In this document: positions 35,296 through 46,361 of the stretch, piece after piece
Layout: each line of letters opens with the position of its first letter
How positions within the stretch are numbered: the stretch's first letter is position 1
Source of the DNA: Flavobacterium cerinum
GTDB taxonomy: Bacteria > Bacteroidota > Bacteroidia > Flavobacteriales > Flavobacteriaceae
DNA: 64,000 bases
Assembly: GCF_004028155.1 (NCBI RefSeq)
Contig: NZ_SBII01000010.1
Span: 1 to 64,000, forward strand
Direction: 5' to 3'
Notes under the pieces: generated by a model
What the model saw: only the letters and a program-made list of their open reading frames with translations
Database searches by the model: none
What the model was told of the DNA's origin: nothing
Program-made: the position numbers and the translations under genes

Positions 35296-37407
35296 TTATA
35301 ATTGTTCGTAAATAACTTCTAATTTATTCCTGTAATAATTGTAGGTTTCAAGCTGCGCACGGAAAGGTTTTTCATCAGGACGCTTCCTGTACTTATTCTC
35401 CAGGTTCTCTGAATGTAAACGCGCTTTTACGTTAGCTTTCCAGCCAATATCAAACGTCTCTATAAGCTCTGTTTTTATATCCTTATCATAGATAGGACAG
35501 GTAACTTCCACCCTTGCATCCAGATTACGGGTCATAAAATCGGCCGATGAAATGAATACATCGGGATCGCCGCAATTTGCAAAGATGTATACCCTGGAAT
35601 GCTCCAGGTAATTATCTACAATACTTATTGCTTCAATATTTTCACTCATCTCCGGAACTCCCGGTATAAGACAGCAGATACCACGAATGATCAATTGGAT
35701 CTTAACACCTTCCCTGCTTGCTTCATACAGTTTATCAATCATTTTATAATCGGTAAGACTGTTCATCTTAAGCTTTATATAAGCCTCTTTACCGGCAATA
35801 GCATTAAGTATTTCCCTATCAATAAGTTTATAAAACTTAGATCGGGTATAGTGTGGCGATACAAAAAGATGCTTGTAACGGTGCACTCGATAGTTTATAT
35901 CAAAGAATTCGAATATGGTATTTACTTCTTTTAATATCTGTTGATGAGCTGTAAAAAGCGTAACATCGGTATATACTTTTGCAGTAGACTCATTAAAGTT
36001 TCCTGTAGATATAAAACCATATCGTCTTATTTTCTTTTCTTCAACACGCTCAACAACGCATATTTTGCTGTGTACTTTTAATCCTTTTACTCCAAATATA
36101 AGGTTTATACCTTCTGTCTGCATCTGTTCGGCATACGATATATTACTGGCTTCATCAAAACGAGCCTGCAGCTCTATCTGCACTGTTACTTTCTTACCAT
36201 TTTTAGCTGCATTAATAAGTGAACTTATTATCTGCGAGTTCTTTGCCAGCCTGTATAATGTAATCTTAATTGATATTACCTTAGGATCCAATGCTGCTTC
36301 ACGAAGAAACTTAATAACATAAGCAAACGACTGATAAGGCGCATTAAGTAAATAATCCTTTTGTTTGATCTTATGCAGGATACTCCCTTCTAAACTAAGA
36401 CCACTTACAGGCAATGGTACATTTTGACTGTATAAAAGATCCGGTCTTCCCAGTTGCGGAAAACTCATGTAATCTCTTCTGTTATGATATCTTCCTCCGG
36501 GAATGATACTATCAGATGAATCAATCTCCATGCGCATAAGGAAAAACTCCAATGTATCTTTTCCTATAGCCTGATCGTAAACAAAACGTACGGGCTCTCC
36601 AATACGCCTGTCTTTTACACTTGTGGAAATTTTTTCCATAAGGCTTTTACTCTGGTCGCTATCTATTTCCAATTCAGCATCACGTGTAATTTTAATCATG
36701 TGAGCCGAGATACTATCATATAAAAATATATTAAAGATACTATGCAGGTTAAGACGTATAACATCATCAAGCATAATGATATACTGTTTATCATTATTTG
36801 ATGGAAGTATAACAAACCTGTTAATGTTCTTCGGAATCTCTACTACTGCATAACGCACTTCTTGAAGTGTAGCCTCATCCTCTTCTGTGGCAGGTTTAGC
36901 CTTCATAACAAGCTTAACAGCAAGATAACCGGAAGTATCTTTCAGTAACGGAAATTCATCTAAATCGTTAAGGATAATGGTAACTAACTCAGGACTTACT
37001 TTTTGAATAAAGTAGTCTTTTATAAATTGCTCCTGCGCTTTGTTAATTTGACTTTCGTTTACGATATAGATATTCTCTTTCTCGAGTTCTTTTTCAATAA
37101 CGCTAAGTATCCTTAAGCTTTCCGATTGCTGTTCAATAACAATCTCTGTTATTTCGTTAAGAAGCTTTTGGGCAGTTATACCACCAAGAATTTTCTCACC
37201 AGTCTGCCCCTCTAGGCTAAGACGGCGGATAGCTGCATAGCGTACCCTAAAAAATTCGTCGAAGTTATTTGAAAATATTCCTAAAAATCGTAATCTGTCT
37301 AATAATGGTACTTTCTCATCTCCTGCTTCCTGCAGTACCCTTGCATTAAATGCCAGCCAGCTTTTTTCTCTATCAATATACCTGTTTACCGGTGAGTGGT
37401 GGATCAT
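35296..37407 (-). CDS. ppk1: Polyphosphate kinase 1
   Basis: It makes polyphosphate from ATP through a phosphohistidine. The 703-residue protein has the N-terminal REKSWLAFNARVLQEA motif, a catalytic histidine in GLKVHSKICVVER (about 445), a second conserved histidine in EHSRVYIFA (about 604) and a FISTGNFNE phosphate-binding loop. Length is normal. It overlaps the sixA-like gene by 35 bp upstream and is followed by ppx, forming a polyphosphate unit. Confidence 0.96.
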   Translation of the reverse strand: MIHHSPVNRYIDREKSWLAFNARVLQEAGDEKVPLLDRLRFLGIFSNNFDEFFRVRYAAIRRLSLEGQTGEKILGGITAQKLLNEITEIVIEQQSESLRILSVIEKELEKENIYIVNESQINKAQEQFIKDYFIQKVSPELVTIILNDLDEFPLLKDTSGYLAVKLVMKAKPATEEDEATLQEVRYAVVEIPKNINRFVILPSNNDKQYIIMLDDVIRLNLHSIFNIFLYDSISAHMIKITRDAELEIDSDQSKSLMEKISTSVKDRRIGEPVRFVYDQAIGKDTLEFFLMRMEIDSSDSIIPGGRYHNRRDYMSFPQLGRPDLLYSQNVPLPVSGLSLEGSILHKIKQKDYLLNAPYQSFAYVIKFLREAALDPKVISIKITLYRLAKNSQIISSLINAAKNGKKVTVQIELQARFDEASNISYAEQMQTEGINLIFGVKGLKVHSKICVVERVEEKKIRRYGFISTGNFNESTAKVYTDVTLFTAHQQILKEVNTIFEFFDINYRVHRYKHLFVSPHYTRSKFYKLIDREILNAIAGKEAYIKLKMNSLTDYKMIDKLYEASREGVKIQLIIRGICCLIPGVPEMSENIEAISIVDNYLEHSRVYIFANCGDPDVFISSADFMTRNLDARVEVTCPIYDKDIKTELIETFDIGWKANVKARLHSENLENKYRKRPDEKPFRAQLETYNYYRNKLEVIYEQL

Positions 37408-37894
37408 GTTTTTTTAATTCACTTGGAAATAATACTTTTTCTATCTTACCTCTTCGTATATCTTTCCAGTCATTTTCCTGGAAAGAAAGAGATACAAACC
37501 CCGCTGTAGGCACATTCTCTATAGCGCGGTTCCCAAAGATATTAACAAAATTAGTAATAGCATCGTTATGACCAAAAAGAATTAGGTTATCAAATTGGTT
37601 ATTACAGCTTTTTATAGCTTCTTCCAGAGCTTTTTCATCAAAAGTATACAACTCATCTTTAAAAACTATGGTATCAATGGGAATGGATAGGTTCTCAGCA
37701 AATATAAAAGCTGTATTTTTTGCACGCTGCGCCGTGCTGCTCCACACTATATAGGACTTAGGAAGGTAGTTCTCTGCTTGTGACGACACTAAATGCGCAT
37801 CATTAATTCCTCTTTTAGTAAGAGGGCGGTCTTTATCCGCCATTGGGGTGTCCCAACTGGACTTCGCATGGCGAATAAGAATTAGGTTTTTCAT
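37373..37894 (-). CDS. SixA-type histidine phosphatase
   Basis: The 173-residue protein has the RHG-type motif LIRHAKSSWDTP, with R8 and the catalytic H9, and a second histidine in LFGHNDAIT. It belongs to the SixA branch, which removes phosphate from phosphohistidine proteins. Its 3' end overlaps the start of ppk1, so the two are co-transcribed. A role in polyphosphate turnover is suggested only by that position. Confidence 0.88.
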   Translation of the reverse strand: MKNLILIRHAKSSWDTPMADKDRPLTKRGINDAHLVSSQAENYLPKSYIVWSSTAQRAKNTAFIFAENLSIPIDTIVFKDELYTFDEKALEEAIKSCNNQFDNLILFGHNDAITNFVNIFGNRAIENVPTAGFVSLSFQENDWKDIRRGKIEKVLFPSELKKHDPPLTGKQVY

Positions 37895-37995
37895 ACGATT
37901 TAGTATTACGAATTAATATCAGTAAATACTAAATTTCTAAAAAAAAATAAAACCAGACTCCCTATTATATGTTAATTTGCTATTAAAGTTTACGC

Positions 37996-38640
37996 TTAAG
38001 GAGCTAGCCTTTCAATCTTCCAGGAAAAGTCTTGCAGTAATTTATATCTAATCCTGTCGTGAAGGCGATTTGGCCTTCCCTGCCAAAACTCCACCTCTAC
38101 AGGTTTAACAATATAACCTCCCCAATGTTCAGGTCTTGGTATTTCTTTACCTTCAAATTGCTCTTCAAGTTCTTTTAAATTGTTTTCGAGATACTCCCGG
38201 GATGGAATTACCTCGCTTTGCGGTGACACCATAGCACCCAGCCTGCTGCCTTCAGGACGACTTTCAAAATATCCGTCAGACATATTTGCAGATACTCTCT
38301 CTGCCCTGCCTTTAATTATTACCTGGCGTTCCATTTCATACCAAAAGAACGAGAGGCAAACATTAGGATTAGCAGCTATAGCACGGCCTTTTTCTGAGTT
38401 ATAATTGGTGTAAAAAACAAAACCTTCGTATGTATACTGTTTTAAAAGCACTACTCTTGACTTAGGAAAGCCGTCAAGACCAATAGAAGACACTGTCATA
38501 GCATTAACTTCGGCAGTAGTACCGAAGTCTTCTGTTTCCAAAAACCATGTCTTAAACAGGTTTATAGGGTCTTCCGGCAGATTCCCCTCTTCCAGGTGAC
38601 TTTTCTCGTAAGATCTTCTATAATTACTTAAATCAGTCAT
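37996..38640 (-). CDS. pdxH: Pyridoxamine 5'-phosphate oxidase
   Basis: It oxidises pyridoxine or pyridoxamine 5'-phosphate to pyridoxal 5'-phosphate using FMN. The 214-residue protein has the FMN-binding PKSRVVLLKQYTYEGFVFYTN and GRAIAANP, QVIIKGRAERV in the middle, and the C-terminal FWQGRPNRLHDRIRY that binds the substrate phosphate. All are normal. It stands between rnz and the sixA-like gene with gaps of 74 and 101 bp. Confidence 0.95.
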   Translation of the reverse strand: MTDLSNYRRSYEKSHLEEGNLPEDPINLFKTWFLETEDFGTTAEVNAMTVSSIGLDGFPKSRVVLLKQYTYEGFVFYTNYNSEKGRAIAANPNVCLSFFWYEMERQVIIKGRAERVSANMSDGYFESRPEGSRLGAMVSPQSEVIPSREYLENNLKELEEQFEGKEIPRPEHWGGYIVKPVEVEFWQGRPNRLHDRIRYKLLQDFSWKIERLAP

Positions 38641-38714
38641 TTTAGGCGTTTTAGATTGTTGGATTTTAGAAGAACAGAATATGTATAAAATTACTGAATT
38701 ATAAATAATCCAGC

Positions 38715-39620
38715 TTAAAATTCAAATACTTTACCATCGTCAGCCAGCTCAACGTTTTCAAATACCGTTTTAGCTTCTTCTTTGAATGGTTCTATAGATC
38801 CGTATCGTGTAGAATAATGCCCTAGTACCAAGTGTTTTGCATTGGCTAAAAGAGCAATCTTAGCAGCTTGTTTAGCTGTACAGTGCATTGTCATTTCGCA
38901 ATACTGTTCATCTGCTTCCAGAAAAGTACTTTCATGGTACAATACATCTACATCTCTAATCAGTGTTACAATGGTTTCATCATAAACCGTATCAGAACAG
39001 AAGGCGTAACTTTTTGGAGCAATTGGATCAAACGTTAATTCCTCATTAGGAATAACCGTACCATCCTCCATTGTCATATCACTACCGCTTTTAATCTTGT
39101 TATAGTAACAGGTATCGATATTATGATTCATTACAGCATTAAGATTCAGTTTCCTGTCACCTGTTTTTTCCTGAAACAAATAGCCATTGGTGTATACTCT
39201 GTGTTTTAACGGAATTGTACTTACAACGACCTTGTCATCCTCAAAAACAATCTGAGATTCTTTACTATCCAACTCATGGAAATAAAGATTATAACTGGTC
39301 CATGAACCCGATAATTTTAATTGTAATAAAGTAACTTCTTTTATTCCTTTTGGTCCATATACATGCAGATCATTCTGGCGGCTAAGAAGCGAAAATGTAG
39401 ATATTAAACCTATAAGACCATAAAAGTGGTCACCATGTAAATGGGAAATAAATACATGGTTTATGCGGGAAAATTTAATTTTATGCTTCCTTAATTGTAC
39501 CTGCGTACCTTCACCACAGTCTATAAGAAACATTTGATTCTTCATTTCCAACACCTGCGATGTAGGGTTGGTTATTGTTCTTGGAGTAGCTGCATAACAG
39601 CCAAGTATTGTGAGGTTCAT
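38715..39620 (-). CDS. rnz: Ribonuclease Z (tRNA 3' processing endonuclease)
   Basis: It cuts tRNA precursors after the discriminator base and matters here for tRNAs without an encoded CCA. The 301-residue metallo-beta-lactamase protein has the zinc motif SHLHGDHFYGLIG, further ligands in FCSDTVYDE and HESTF, and LGHYSTRY near the end. Length is that of short-form RNase Z. It follows a STAS-like gene by 76 bp. Confidence 0.95.
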   Translation of the reverse strand: MNLTILGCYAATPRTITNPTSQVLEMKNQMFLIDCGEGTQVQLRKHKIKFSRINHVFISHLHGDHFYGLIGLISTFSLLSRQNDLHVYGPKGIKEVTLLQLKLSGSWTSYNLYFHELDSKESQIVFEDDKVVVSTIPLKHRVYTNGYLFQEKTGDRKLNLNAVMNHNIDTCYYNKIKSGSDMTMEDGTVIPNEELTFDPIAPKSYAFCSDTVYDETIVTLIRDVDVLYHESTFLEADEQYCEMTMHCTAKQAAKIALLANAKHLVLGHYSTRYGSIEPFKEEAKTVFENVELADDGKVFEF

Positions 39621-39696
39621 TAATTTTAAGGTTTAAACTAGGAATTCAGCTGTCTTTTAATTCCTAAATATTGGTAAAAACCAACAAGTATACTAA

Positions 39697-40029
39697 TTAA
39701 AAGCCTAAATCCCGTTCAATCTCTTCCATTTCAATGATATCATGTGCCTCAAGGAGTGTAGGCACAACAACCATTTCATCAGGCACATCGTTAAAATCAA
39801 GATCTGATGCAACAAGTACGAATGATTTTTTAGCTTTCCTGTGTTTGTTTGATAATGAAAGAAAGGTAAGAATACGCGGAAGATCGATAGCACTATCCTG
39901 ACTTAAGTCTAGAATAATATTGTGTTCTTTATAGCTATTGTATTCCGTAGTCACTTTTTCCAGAAAAGAAGCAATATCTCCCTGAGTATTTTTAATTATT
40001 ACAGTATGTCCTTTTTGTTCTACTTTCAT
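39697..40029 (-). CDS. Small STAS-like protein
   Basis: This 110-residue protein (from ATG 40029; an upstream ATG at 40050 adds 7 residues) has the alternating strand-helix pattern of STAS/anti-sigma-antagonist domains: VEQKGHTVIIKN, NIILDLSQDSAIDLPRI and FVLVASDLDFNDVPDEM. The serine normally phosphorylated in SpoIIAA-like proteins is not obvious. It lies between pyrB and rnz on the same strand. Homologues next to rnz may inherit its name. Its role is not known. Confidence 0.65.
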   Translation of the reverse strand: MKVEQKGHTVIIKNTQGDIASFLEKVTTEYNSYKEHNIILDLSQDSAIDLPRILTFLSLSNKHRKAKKSFVLVASDLDFNDVPDEMVVVPTLLEAHDIIEMEEIERDLGF

Positions 40030-40094
40030 TTTTTTAGTGTTACTGAGCACCTTAGTTGCTAAGTCGTTTAGGTTTTGGCGCTCAACTTAAAACT

Positions 40095-41024
40095 TTATTG
40101 TTTTATTTTAGATGCTAACAGGTAAATCACAGCCATCCTTACCGCTACACCATTTTCTACCTGCTCCAGAATTACTGATTGCTGAGAATCGGCTACATCA
40201 CTTGTAATCTCTACCCCACGGTTTATAGGTCCCGGGTGCATGATCACGATTTCTTTATTCAATGAATCCAATAATGCTTTATCTACACCATACTGTTGCG
40301 CATATTCACGTGTTGACGGGAAATAGTTCACATCCAGCCTTTCGTTTTGCACCCTTAGCATATTAGCAACATCGGCCCATTCCAAAGCTTTGCGAAGGTT
40401 TGGTTCTACTTTTACTCCTAATGATTCAATGTATTTAGGTATGAGTGTTTTTGGACCGCATACTTTAACTTCGGCACCTTGCATCTGTAGTGCAAATATA
40501 TTAGATAGTGCTACCCTTGAATGCAGTATATCACCAACAATTACAACTTTTTTACCGCCTACTTCTCCTAATTTTTCTCTTATCGTAAAAGAATCCAGTA
40601 AACCCTGAGTAGGATGCTCATGCGCTCCATCTCCGGCATTTACAATACTTGCTTTTACATTTTTAGAAAGAAAATGGGCAGCACCCGGTCTTTCATGGCG
40701 CATAACAACCATATCTACTTTCATAGACAGGATATTGTTTACGGTATCTATAAGTGTTTCCCCTTTTTTTACCGATGACTGCGCTGCAGAAAAACTAATT
40801 ACATCAGCAGACAGCCTTTTTTGCGCCAGTTCGAACGAAAGCTTTGTTCGTGTACTGTTTTCAAAAAATATATTGGCAATGGTAATATCCCTAAGCGATG
40901 GGACTTTTTTAATGGGGCGATTTATTACTTCTTTAAATTGATCGGCAGTTTCAAAAATAAGGTCAATATCGTTTTTGTTGATATATTTTATTCCTAATAA
41001 ATGATTAACGCTTAATTCTTTCAT
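40095..41024 (-). CDS. pyrB: Aspartate carbamoyltransferase catalytic subunit
   Basis: It joins carbamoyl phosphate and aspartate in pyrimidine synthesis. The 309-residue protein has the carbamoyl-phosphate loop NSTRTKLSFELA, GAHEHPTQGLLD, the aspartate-loop region RVQNERLD and HPGPINRGVEI. No pyrI regulatory subunit is nearby. It follows pyrR by 25 bp on the same strand. Confidence 0.97.
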   Translation of the reverse strand: MKELSVNHLLGIKYINKNDIDLIFETADQFKEVINRPIKKVPSLRDITIANIFFENSTRTKLSFELAQKRLSADVISFSAAQSSVKKGETLIDTVNNILSMKVDMVVMRHERPGAAHFLSKNVKASIVNAGDGAHEHPTQGLLDSFTIREKLGEVGGKKVVIVGDILHSRVALSNIFALQMQGAEVKVCGPKTLIPKYIESLGVKVEPNLRKALEWADVANMLRVQNERLDVNYFPSTREYAQQYGVDKALLDSLNKEIVIMHPGPINRGVEITSDVADSQQSVILEQVENGVAVRMAVIYLLASKIKQ

Positions 41025-41049
41025 CTTAAATTGCTGTTGCGGTTAAGCC

Positions 41050-41583
41050 TTATATTAAAAAAACACTGTCTTCTCCGTCGTTCTCTACCCAGGATACTTT
41101 TACTTTCTCATCGTTAATGGCATCTACCTGACGGCCTCGATAATCAGGCTGTATAGGCAGGTGGCGGCTAAAACGACGATCTATAAGTACCATAAGTTCT
41201 ATCTCAGAAGGGCGCCCAAAAGATTGTATAGCAGTTAACGCTGCACGAATGCTTCGTCCTGTATAAAGTACATCGTCTATAAAAACAACTTTCTTATTTT
41301 CTACAAGAAAATCGATCTCTGTCCTGTTTGCCTCTAAAGGCTTATCAGAACGACGGAAATCATCTCTAAAGAACGTTATATCAAGAAGCCCTAACTGAAT
41401 ATTAGTGACGTTGTATTCCTGTTCTAACATCTGTTTTATGCGCTCTGCAAGAAAACGTCCACGCGGCTGAAGCCCAATAAGTACGGTTTCTGAAAAATCG
41501 AGATGTTTTTCAATTAACTGGCAGGCCAAACGGTGTAGGATGATATTGACTTCTCTGGAATTGAGCAATACTTTCTGGCTCAT
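41050..41583 (-). CDS. pyrR: PyrR-type regulator/uracil phosphoribosyltransferase
   Basis: The 177-residue protein has the PRPP-binding loop VVFIDDVLYTGRSIRAAL and the PyrR-type N-terminal helix and SRHLPIQPDYRGR segment. In Gram-positive bacteria PyrR binds pyr mRNA and also makes UMP from uracil. I see no clear attenuator hairpin in the 200 bp upstream, so in this organism regulation by RNA binding is uncertain and the enzyme role is safer. pyrB follows immediately. Confidence 0.92.
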   Translation of the reverse strand: MSQKVLLNSREVNIILHRLACQLIEKHLDFSETVLIGLQPRGRFLAERIKQMLEQEYNVTNIQLGLLDITFFRDDFRRSDKPLEANRTEIDFLVENKKVVFIDDVLYTGRSIRAALTAIQSFGRPSEIELMVLIDRRFSRHLPIQPDYRGRQVDAINDEKVKVSWVENDGEDSVFLI

Positions 41584-41781
41584 AATGCGGTATTGTGTTT
41601 GGTTTGTAAAAGTAGGTAAAAAATAGATTTAGAAAAAATTAGATTACAATTAATTGGGCAAATCATTATTTAACAAATCAACCCGATTCGTCTTAATTTA
41701 TACATAATTTACTTTATTTTAACAAAATATACTTTTATACGCCATAACTTTAACCTCATACAATCACAAAAACAAAAAATT

Positions 41782-41952
41782 ATGCAAAACAGGATATTTA
41801 AACTCGGATTCTTCGCCCTGTTAATTGGTACACTTCTTACAGGGTGTGAAGTTATTGGCGATATTTTTCAGGCCGGTGTAGGCGTTGGTGTAATTTTAGT
41901 AGTTGCGGTAGTAGTGATCCTTATTTGGGTGATTAGTCGTTTCAGGAAATAG
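41782..41952 (+). CDS. 56-residue lipoprotein with one membrane helix
   Basis: A short gene encodes MQNRIFKLGFFALLIGTLLT followed by a lipobox cysteine (LLTGC, residue 22). A Val/Ile-rich transmembrane segment (about residues 34-51) and a basic end, SRFRK, complete the protein. It has its own strong terminator 16 bp after the stop and lies divergent from pyrR. The product is probably an envelope protein; its function is unknown. Confidence 0.75.
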   Translation: MQNRIFKLGFFALLIGTLLTGCEVIGDIFQAGVGVGVILVVAVVVILIWVISRFRK

Positions 41953-41967
41953 CCACTGGTATAAAAC

Positions 41968-41999
41968 AAAAAATCCCGAACGCGAGTTCGGGATTTTTT
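41968..41999. terminator. Bidirectional terminator
   Basis: A perfect 14-bp stem (41968-41981 with 41986-41999), GC-rich in the middle and flanked by A and T runs, separates the small lipoprotein and the convergent ABC-F gene. Confidence 0.92.
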
Positions 42000-42013
42000 T
42001 ATTCCTAAATATA

Positions 42014-43675
<1,662 letters not shown>

Positions 43676-43781
43676 TTATCAGATAACGAACAATATTAAA
43701 ATTTGAAAGTTTTTTTAACTGTCTTTTAACAACTACAGGGAGCTATTAAAAATATTTTTGTGTTTACACCTTACACACCTT

Positions 43782-45170
43782 ATGTCAAATTTTCATAAAA
43801 TCGGATTACTGCTATTTTTAATAGCGGCATTAACATCATGTAAAAATGATGATAATGACTATTCTGCCTATTTTGGCGGCGTAGTTACCAATCCAAAAAC
43901 GCCTTATGTAATATTTAGCAAGGACGATAAGGTTATCGATACGTTACACCTTGATGAGCAAAACCGATTTTTTATAAAATTCGACTCCCTTGCCCCAGGG
44001 CTTTACAGCTTTAAACACGAACCTGATTATCAATATGTTTACTTTGATAAAAACGACAGCCTGATGGTTTCTATAAACACATCAAATTTTGATGAATCGA
44101 TAGTGTTTAGCGGAAATGGTGACAAGAAAAACAATTTCATGATGGATCTTTACCTTATGCAGGAAAAAGACCGTATAGCTGATTATAATATTTACAATGC
44201 TAATTTTAACGCATTCCAAAAAAACCTTGATTCTGTTTATTCACTAAGGCAGGCTTTTTATAAAAAAGAGAAATCGGAAATTAACTGGAGCGACGATTTT
44301 AATTTCTATGCCAATGCAAGGCTCAATCTTAATTATTATGCTAAGAAAGAGTGTTATCCTTACCTCCATAAACGAAGGACAGGTAAAGAAGCCATATCTA
44401 AAGTTCCGGCAAATTTTTATGATTTCAGGAAAGAGATAAACTTTAATGACCCAAGACTTACTAATTTTTCTCCTTTTGTGCGTTACTTCACCGCAATGCT
44501 TAATAATATTGCCGACACTAATAAACACAACAGTACCAACTCTGAAGAGAATTCCCTAAAAGACAATATTCTTAAGTTAAATATTGCCGATTCTATATTC
44601 TCTAATAAAATCGTAAAAAATGAAGTGCTGGATAATATTGCTTTTGCTTATATGCTGGAAGATCATAATATTACAAACAGTCAAAAATTCCTTGATCATT
44701 TCCTTACCTTATCCACAGACGATCACAAGACCAATGATATAAAAAAAATGAGTGATGCCGTAAGACTACTCAAAGAAGGACAAAAGCTTCCCGGAATAAA
44801 GCTGCTTGATACTAATAATAATTGTTTTGATATACAAAACAACATCCGCAAAGAAACTGTTATCTTCTTTTGGACCGTTTGTGCACAAAATCATCTTGAT
44901 CTCGTTTATAAAAAGCTGGATGTGCTTAAAAAGGAACATAAAAACATAAACTTTATAGCCGTAAATGTAGATGAAGATAAAGAATGGAAAAAAATGATGC
45001 AATTACATGAATTCCAAAATGCTTTTCAACTTCGGGCAGGAAACCTGCAGGCTCTTAAAGACAAATGGGTGTTTACCAAAATAAACCGAACCATCATTTT
45101 AAATTCTGACGGCACTATTAAAAATGCATTCGCCAACCTTATGGATGTTAAATTCTCTGATAATCTATAA
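43782..45170 (+). CDS. Thioredoxin-like lipoprotein lacking the CxxC motif
   Basis: The 462-residue protein starts at ATG 43782 and has a lipobox (AALTSC), so it is lipid-anchored. Residues up to about 320 are a DUF4369-like/helical region. The last 130 residues are a TlpA/AhpC-type thioredoxin fold: GQKLPGIKLLD, ETVIFFWTVCAQNHLDLV and NFIAVNVDEDKEW. Where redox-active members have WCxxC, this protein has WTVCAQ with a single cysteine. A disulfide-exchange role is therefore doubtful; it may bind a ligand or protein. Confidence 0.82.
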   Translation: MSNFHKIGLLLFLIAALTSCKNDDNDYSAYFGGVVTNPKTPYVIFSKDDKVIDTLHLDEQNRFFIKFDSLAPGLYSFKHEPDYQYVYFDKNDSLMVSINTSNFDESIVFSGNGDKKNNFMMDLYLMQEKDRIADYNIYNANFNAFQKNLDSVYSLRQAFYKKEKSEINWSDDFNFYANARLNLNYYAKKECYPYLHKRRTGKEAISKVPANFYDFRKEINFNDPRLTNFSPFVRYFTAMLNNIADTNKHNSTNSEENSLKDNILKLNIADSIFSNKIVKNEVLDNIAFAYMLEDHNITNSQKFLDHFLTLSTDDHKTNDIKKMSDAVRLLKEGQKLPGIKLLDTNNNCFDIQNNIRKETVIFFWTVCAQNHLDLVYKKLDVLKKEHKNINFIAVNVDEDKEWKKMMQLHEFQNAFQLRAGNLQALKDKWVFTKINRTIILNSDGTIKNAFANLMDVKFSDNL

Positions 45171-45230
45171 AACTCCACAGATTATTCTCCCCTGTTTGAT
45201 TTCCACAAGTATTAGCTTGATACATACAGA

Positions 45231-45259
45231 TTGTAAAATGAGCTAACAAACTAACTTTG
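45231..45259 (+). promoter_or_regulatory. Bacteroidota-type promoter of the aldo/keto reductase
   Basis: TTG (45231-45233), an 18-nt spacer and TAACTTTG (45252-45259) match the TTG-N17-23-TAnnTTTG consensus fully. The leader to ATG is 28 nt. Confidence 0.78.
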
Positions 45260-45287
45260 TTCTTATTAAACAGCAAAGTTAAACATC

Positions 45288-46307
45288 ATGAAATATAATT
45301 TTTTAGGAAACACAGGACTGTTAGTATCTGAGTTATGTTTTGGAACCATGACTTTTGGCGGTAAAGGTTTTTGGGAAGCCATTGGCCGTACACAGCAGCA
45401 GGAAGTAAATGAACTAATGAAGGTTGTTATCGACTCCGGTATTAATTTCATAGATACCGCTAACGTATATTCTTACGGGGAATCGGAAAAACTTTTAGGA
45501 CAATCTATTAAAGATTTAGGACTTAACCGAAACGAACTTGTGATTGCGACAAAAGTGCGCGGTCGTATGGATGATAAGCCAAATGGTGTAGGCCTTTCGC
45601 GTTACCATATCTTCAATTCGGTAAATGAAAGCCTGGAACGCCTGCAACTTGACCATATTGATATATTATATGTACATGGTGTAGATCACAGAACACCTGT
45701 AGAAGAAACAATGCGGGCACTTAATGATATTGTACTAACAGGCAAAGTGCGCTACATAGCCGTTTGCAACTGGCCTGCATGGATGGTTATGAAAGCACAG
45801 GGCATAGCCGATAAAAACGGTTGGAATAGATTTATTGGACTTCAATATTTCTATTCGTTAGCTGGTAGGGATATTGAGCGTGAGATCGTTCCCTTAGCCG
45901 AAGATCAAAACCTGGGGATCATGCCCTGGAGTCCTTTGGCAGGAGGATTTCTTTCCGGAAAATATGCCCGTGATATCGAAAAAACAGGAAATTCAAGAAG
46001 GGATACATTCGACTTTCCTCCTATCAACAAAGAAAAAACCTATGATATTGTAGATGTAATTACCGAAATCGGACAGCAGTACAATGCCTCTCCATCTCAA
46101 ATAGCTTTAGCATGGGTGCGTTATCAACCGGGAATTACGAGTACCATCATTGGAGCAAAAAATATTGAACAGCTAAATGACAATATTAAATCGATCGAAA
46201 TTGAGCTAAGTACTGCCGATCTCGAAAAAATCGATGCAATAAGTGCTTTAACTAAAGAATATCCGGAATGGATGGTAGACCGTCAGTCTGTCGATAGACC
46301 ACGATAA
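45288..46307 (+). CDS. Aldo/keto reductase
   Basis: The 339-residue TIM-barrel NADPH oxidoreductase has the catalytic aspartate and tyrosine in FIDTANVYSYGESEKLLG, the catalytic lysine in VIATKVRG, the histidine in ILYVHGVD, and a cofactor loop SPLAGGFLSGKY. It is most like the YghZ/auxin-induced AKR group. The substrate is not readable. It has its own promoter and terminator. Confidence 0.92.
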   Translation: MKYNFLGNTGLLVSELCFGTMTFGGKGFWEAIGRTQQQEVNELMKVVIDSGINFIDTANVYSYGESEKLLGQSIKDLGLNRNELVIATKVRGRMDDKPNGVGLSRYHIFNSVNESLERLQLDHIDILYVHGVDHRTPVEETMRALNDIVLTGKVRYIAVCNWPAWMVMKAQGIADKNGWNRFIGLQYFYSLAGRDIEREIVPLAEDQNLGIMPWSPLAGGFLSGKYARDIEKTGNSRRDTFDFPPINKEKTYDIVDVITEIGQQYNASPSQIALAWVRYQPGITSTIIGAKNIEQLNDNIKSIEIELSTADLEKIDAISALTKEYPEWMVDRQSVDRPR

Positions 46308-46326
46308 CCTAGAATGCAACTATTTT

Positions 46327-46361
46327 AAAAGCCTCAAAATATATTGTTTTGGGGCTTTTTT
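46327..46361. terminator. Bidirectional terminator
   Basis: Arms 46327-46339 and 46347-46359 pair at 12 of 13 positions with A and T flanks, between the convergent aldo/keto reductase and GyrI-like genes. Confidence 0.85.

Noticed and set aside
41584..41781. PyrR-type attenuator upstream of pyrR
   Set aside because: I found no terminator/antiterminator pair or typical PyrR-binding loop in the short leader.
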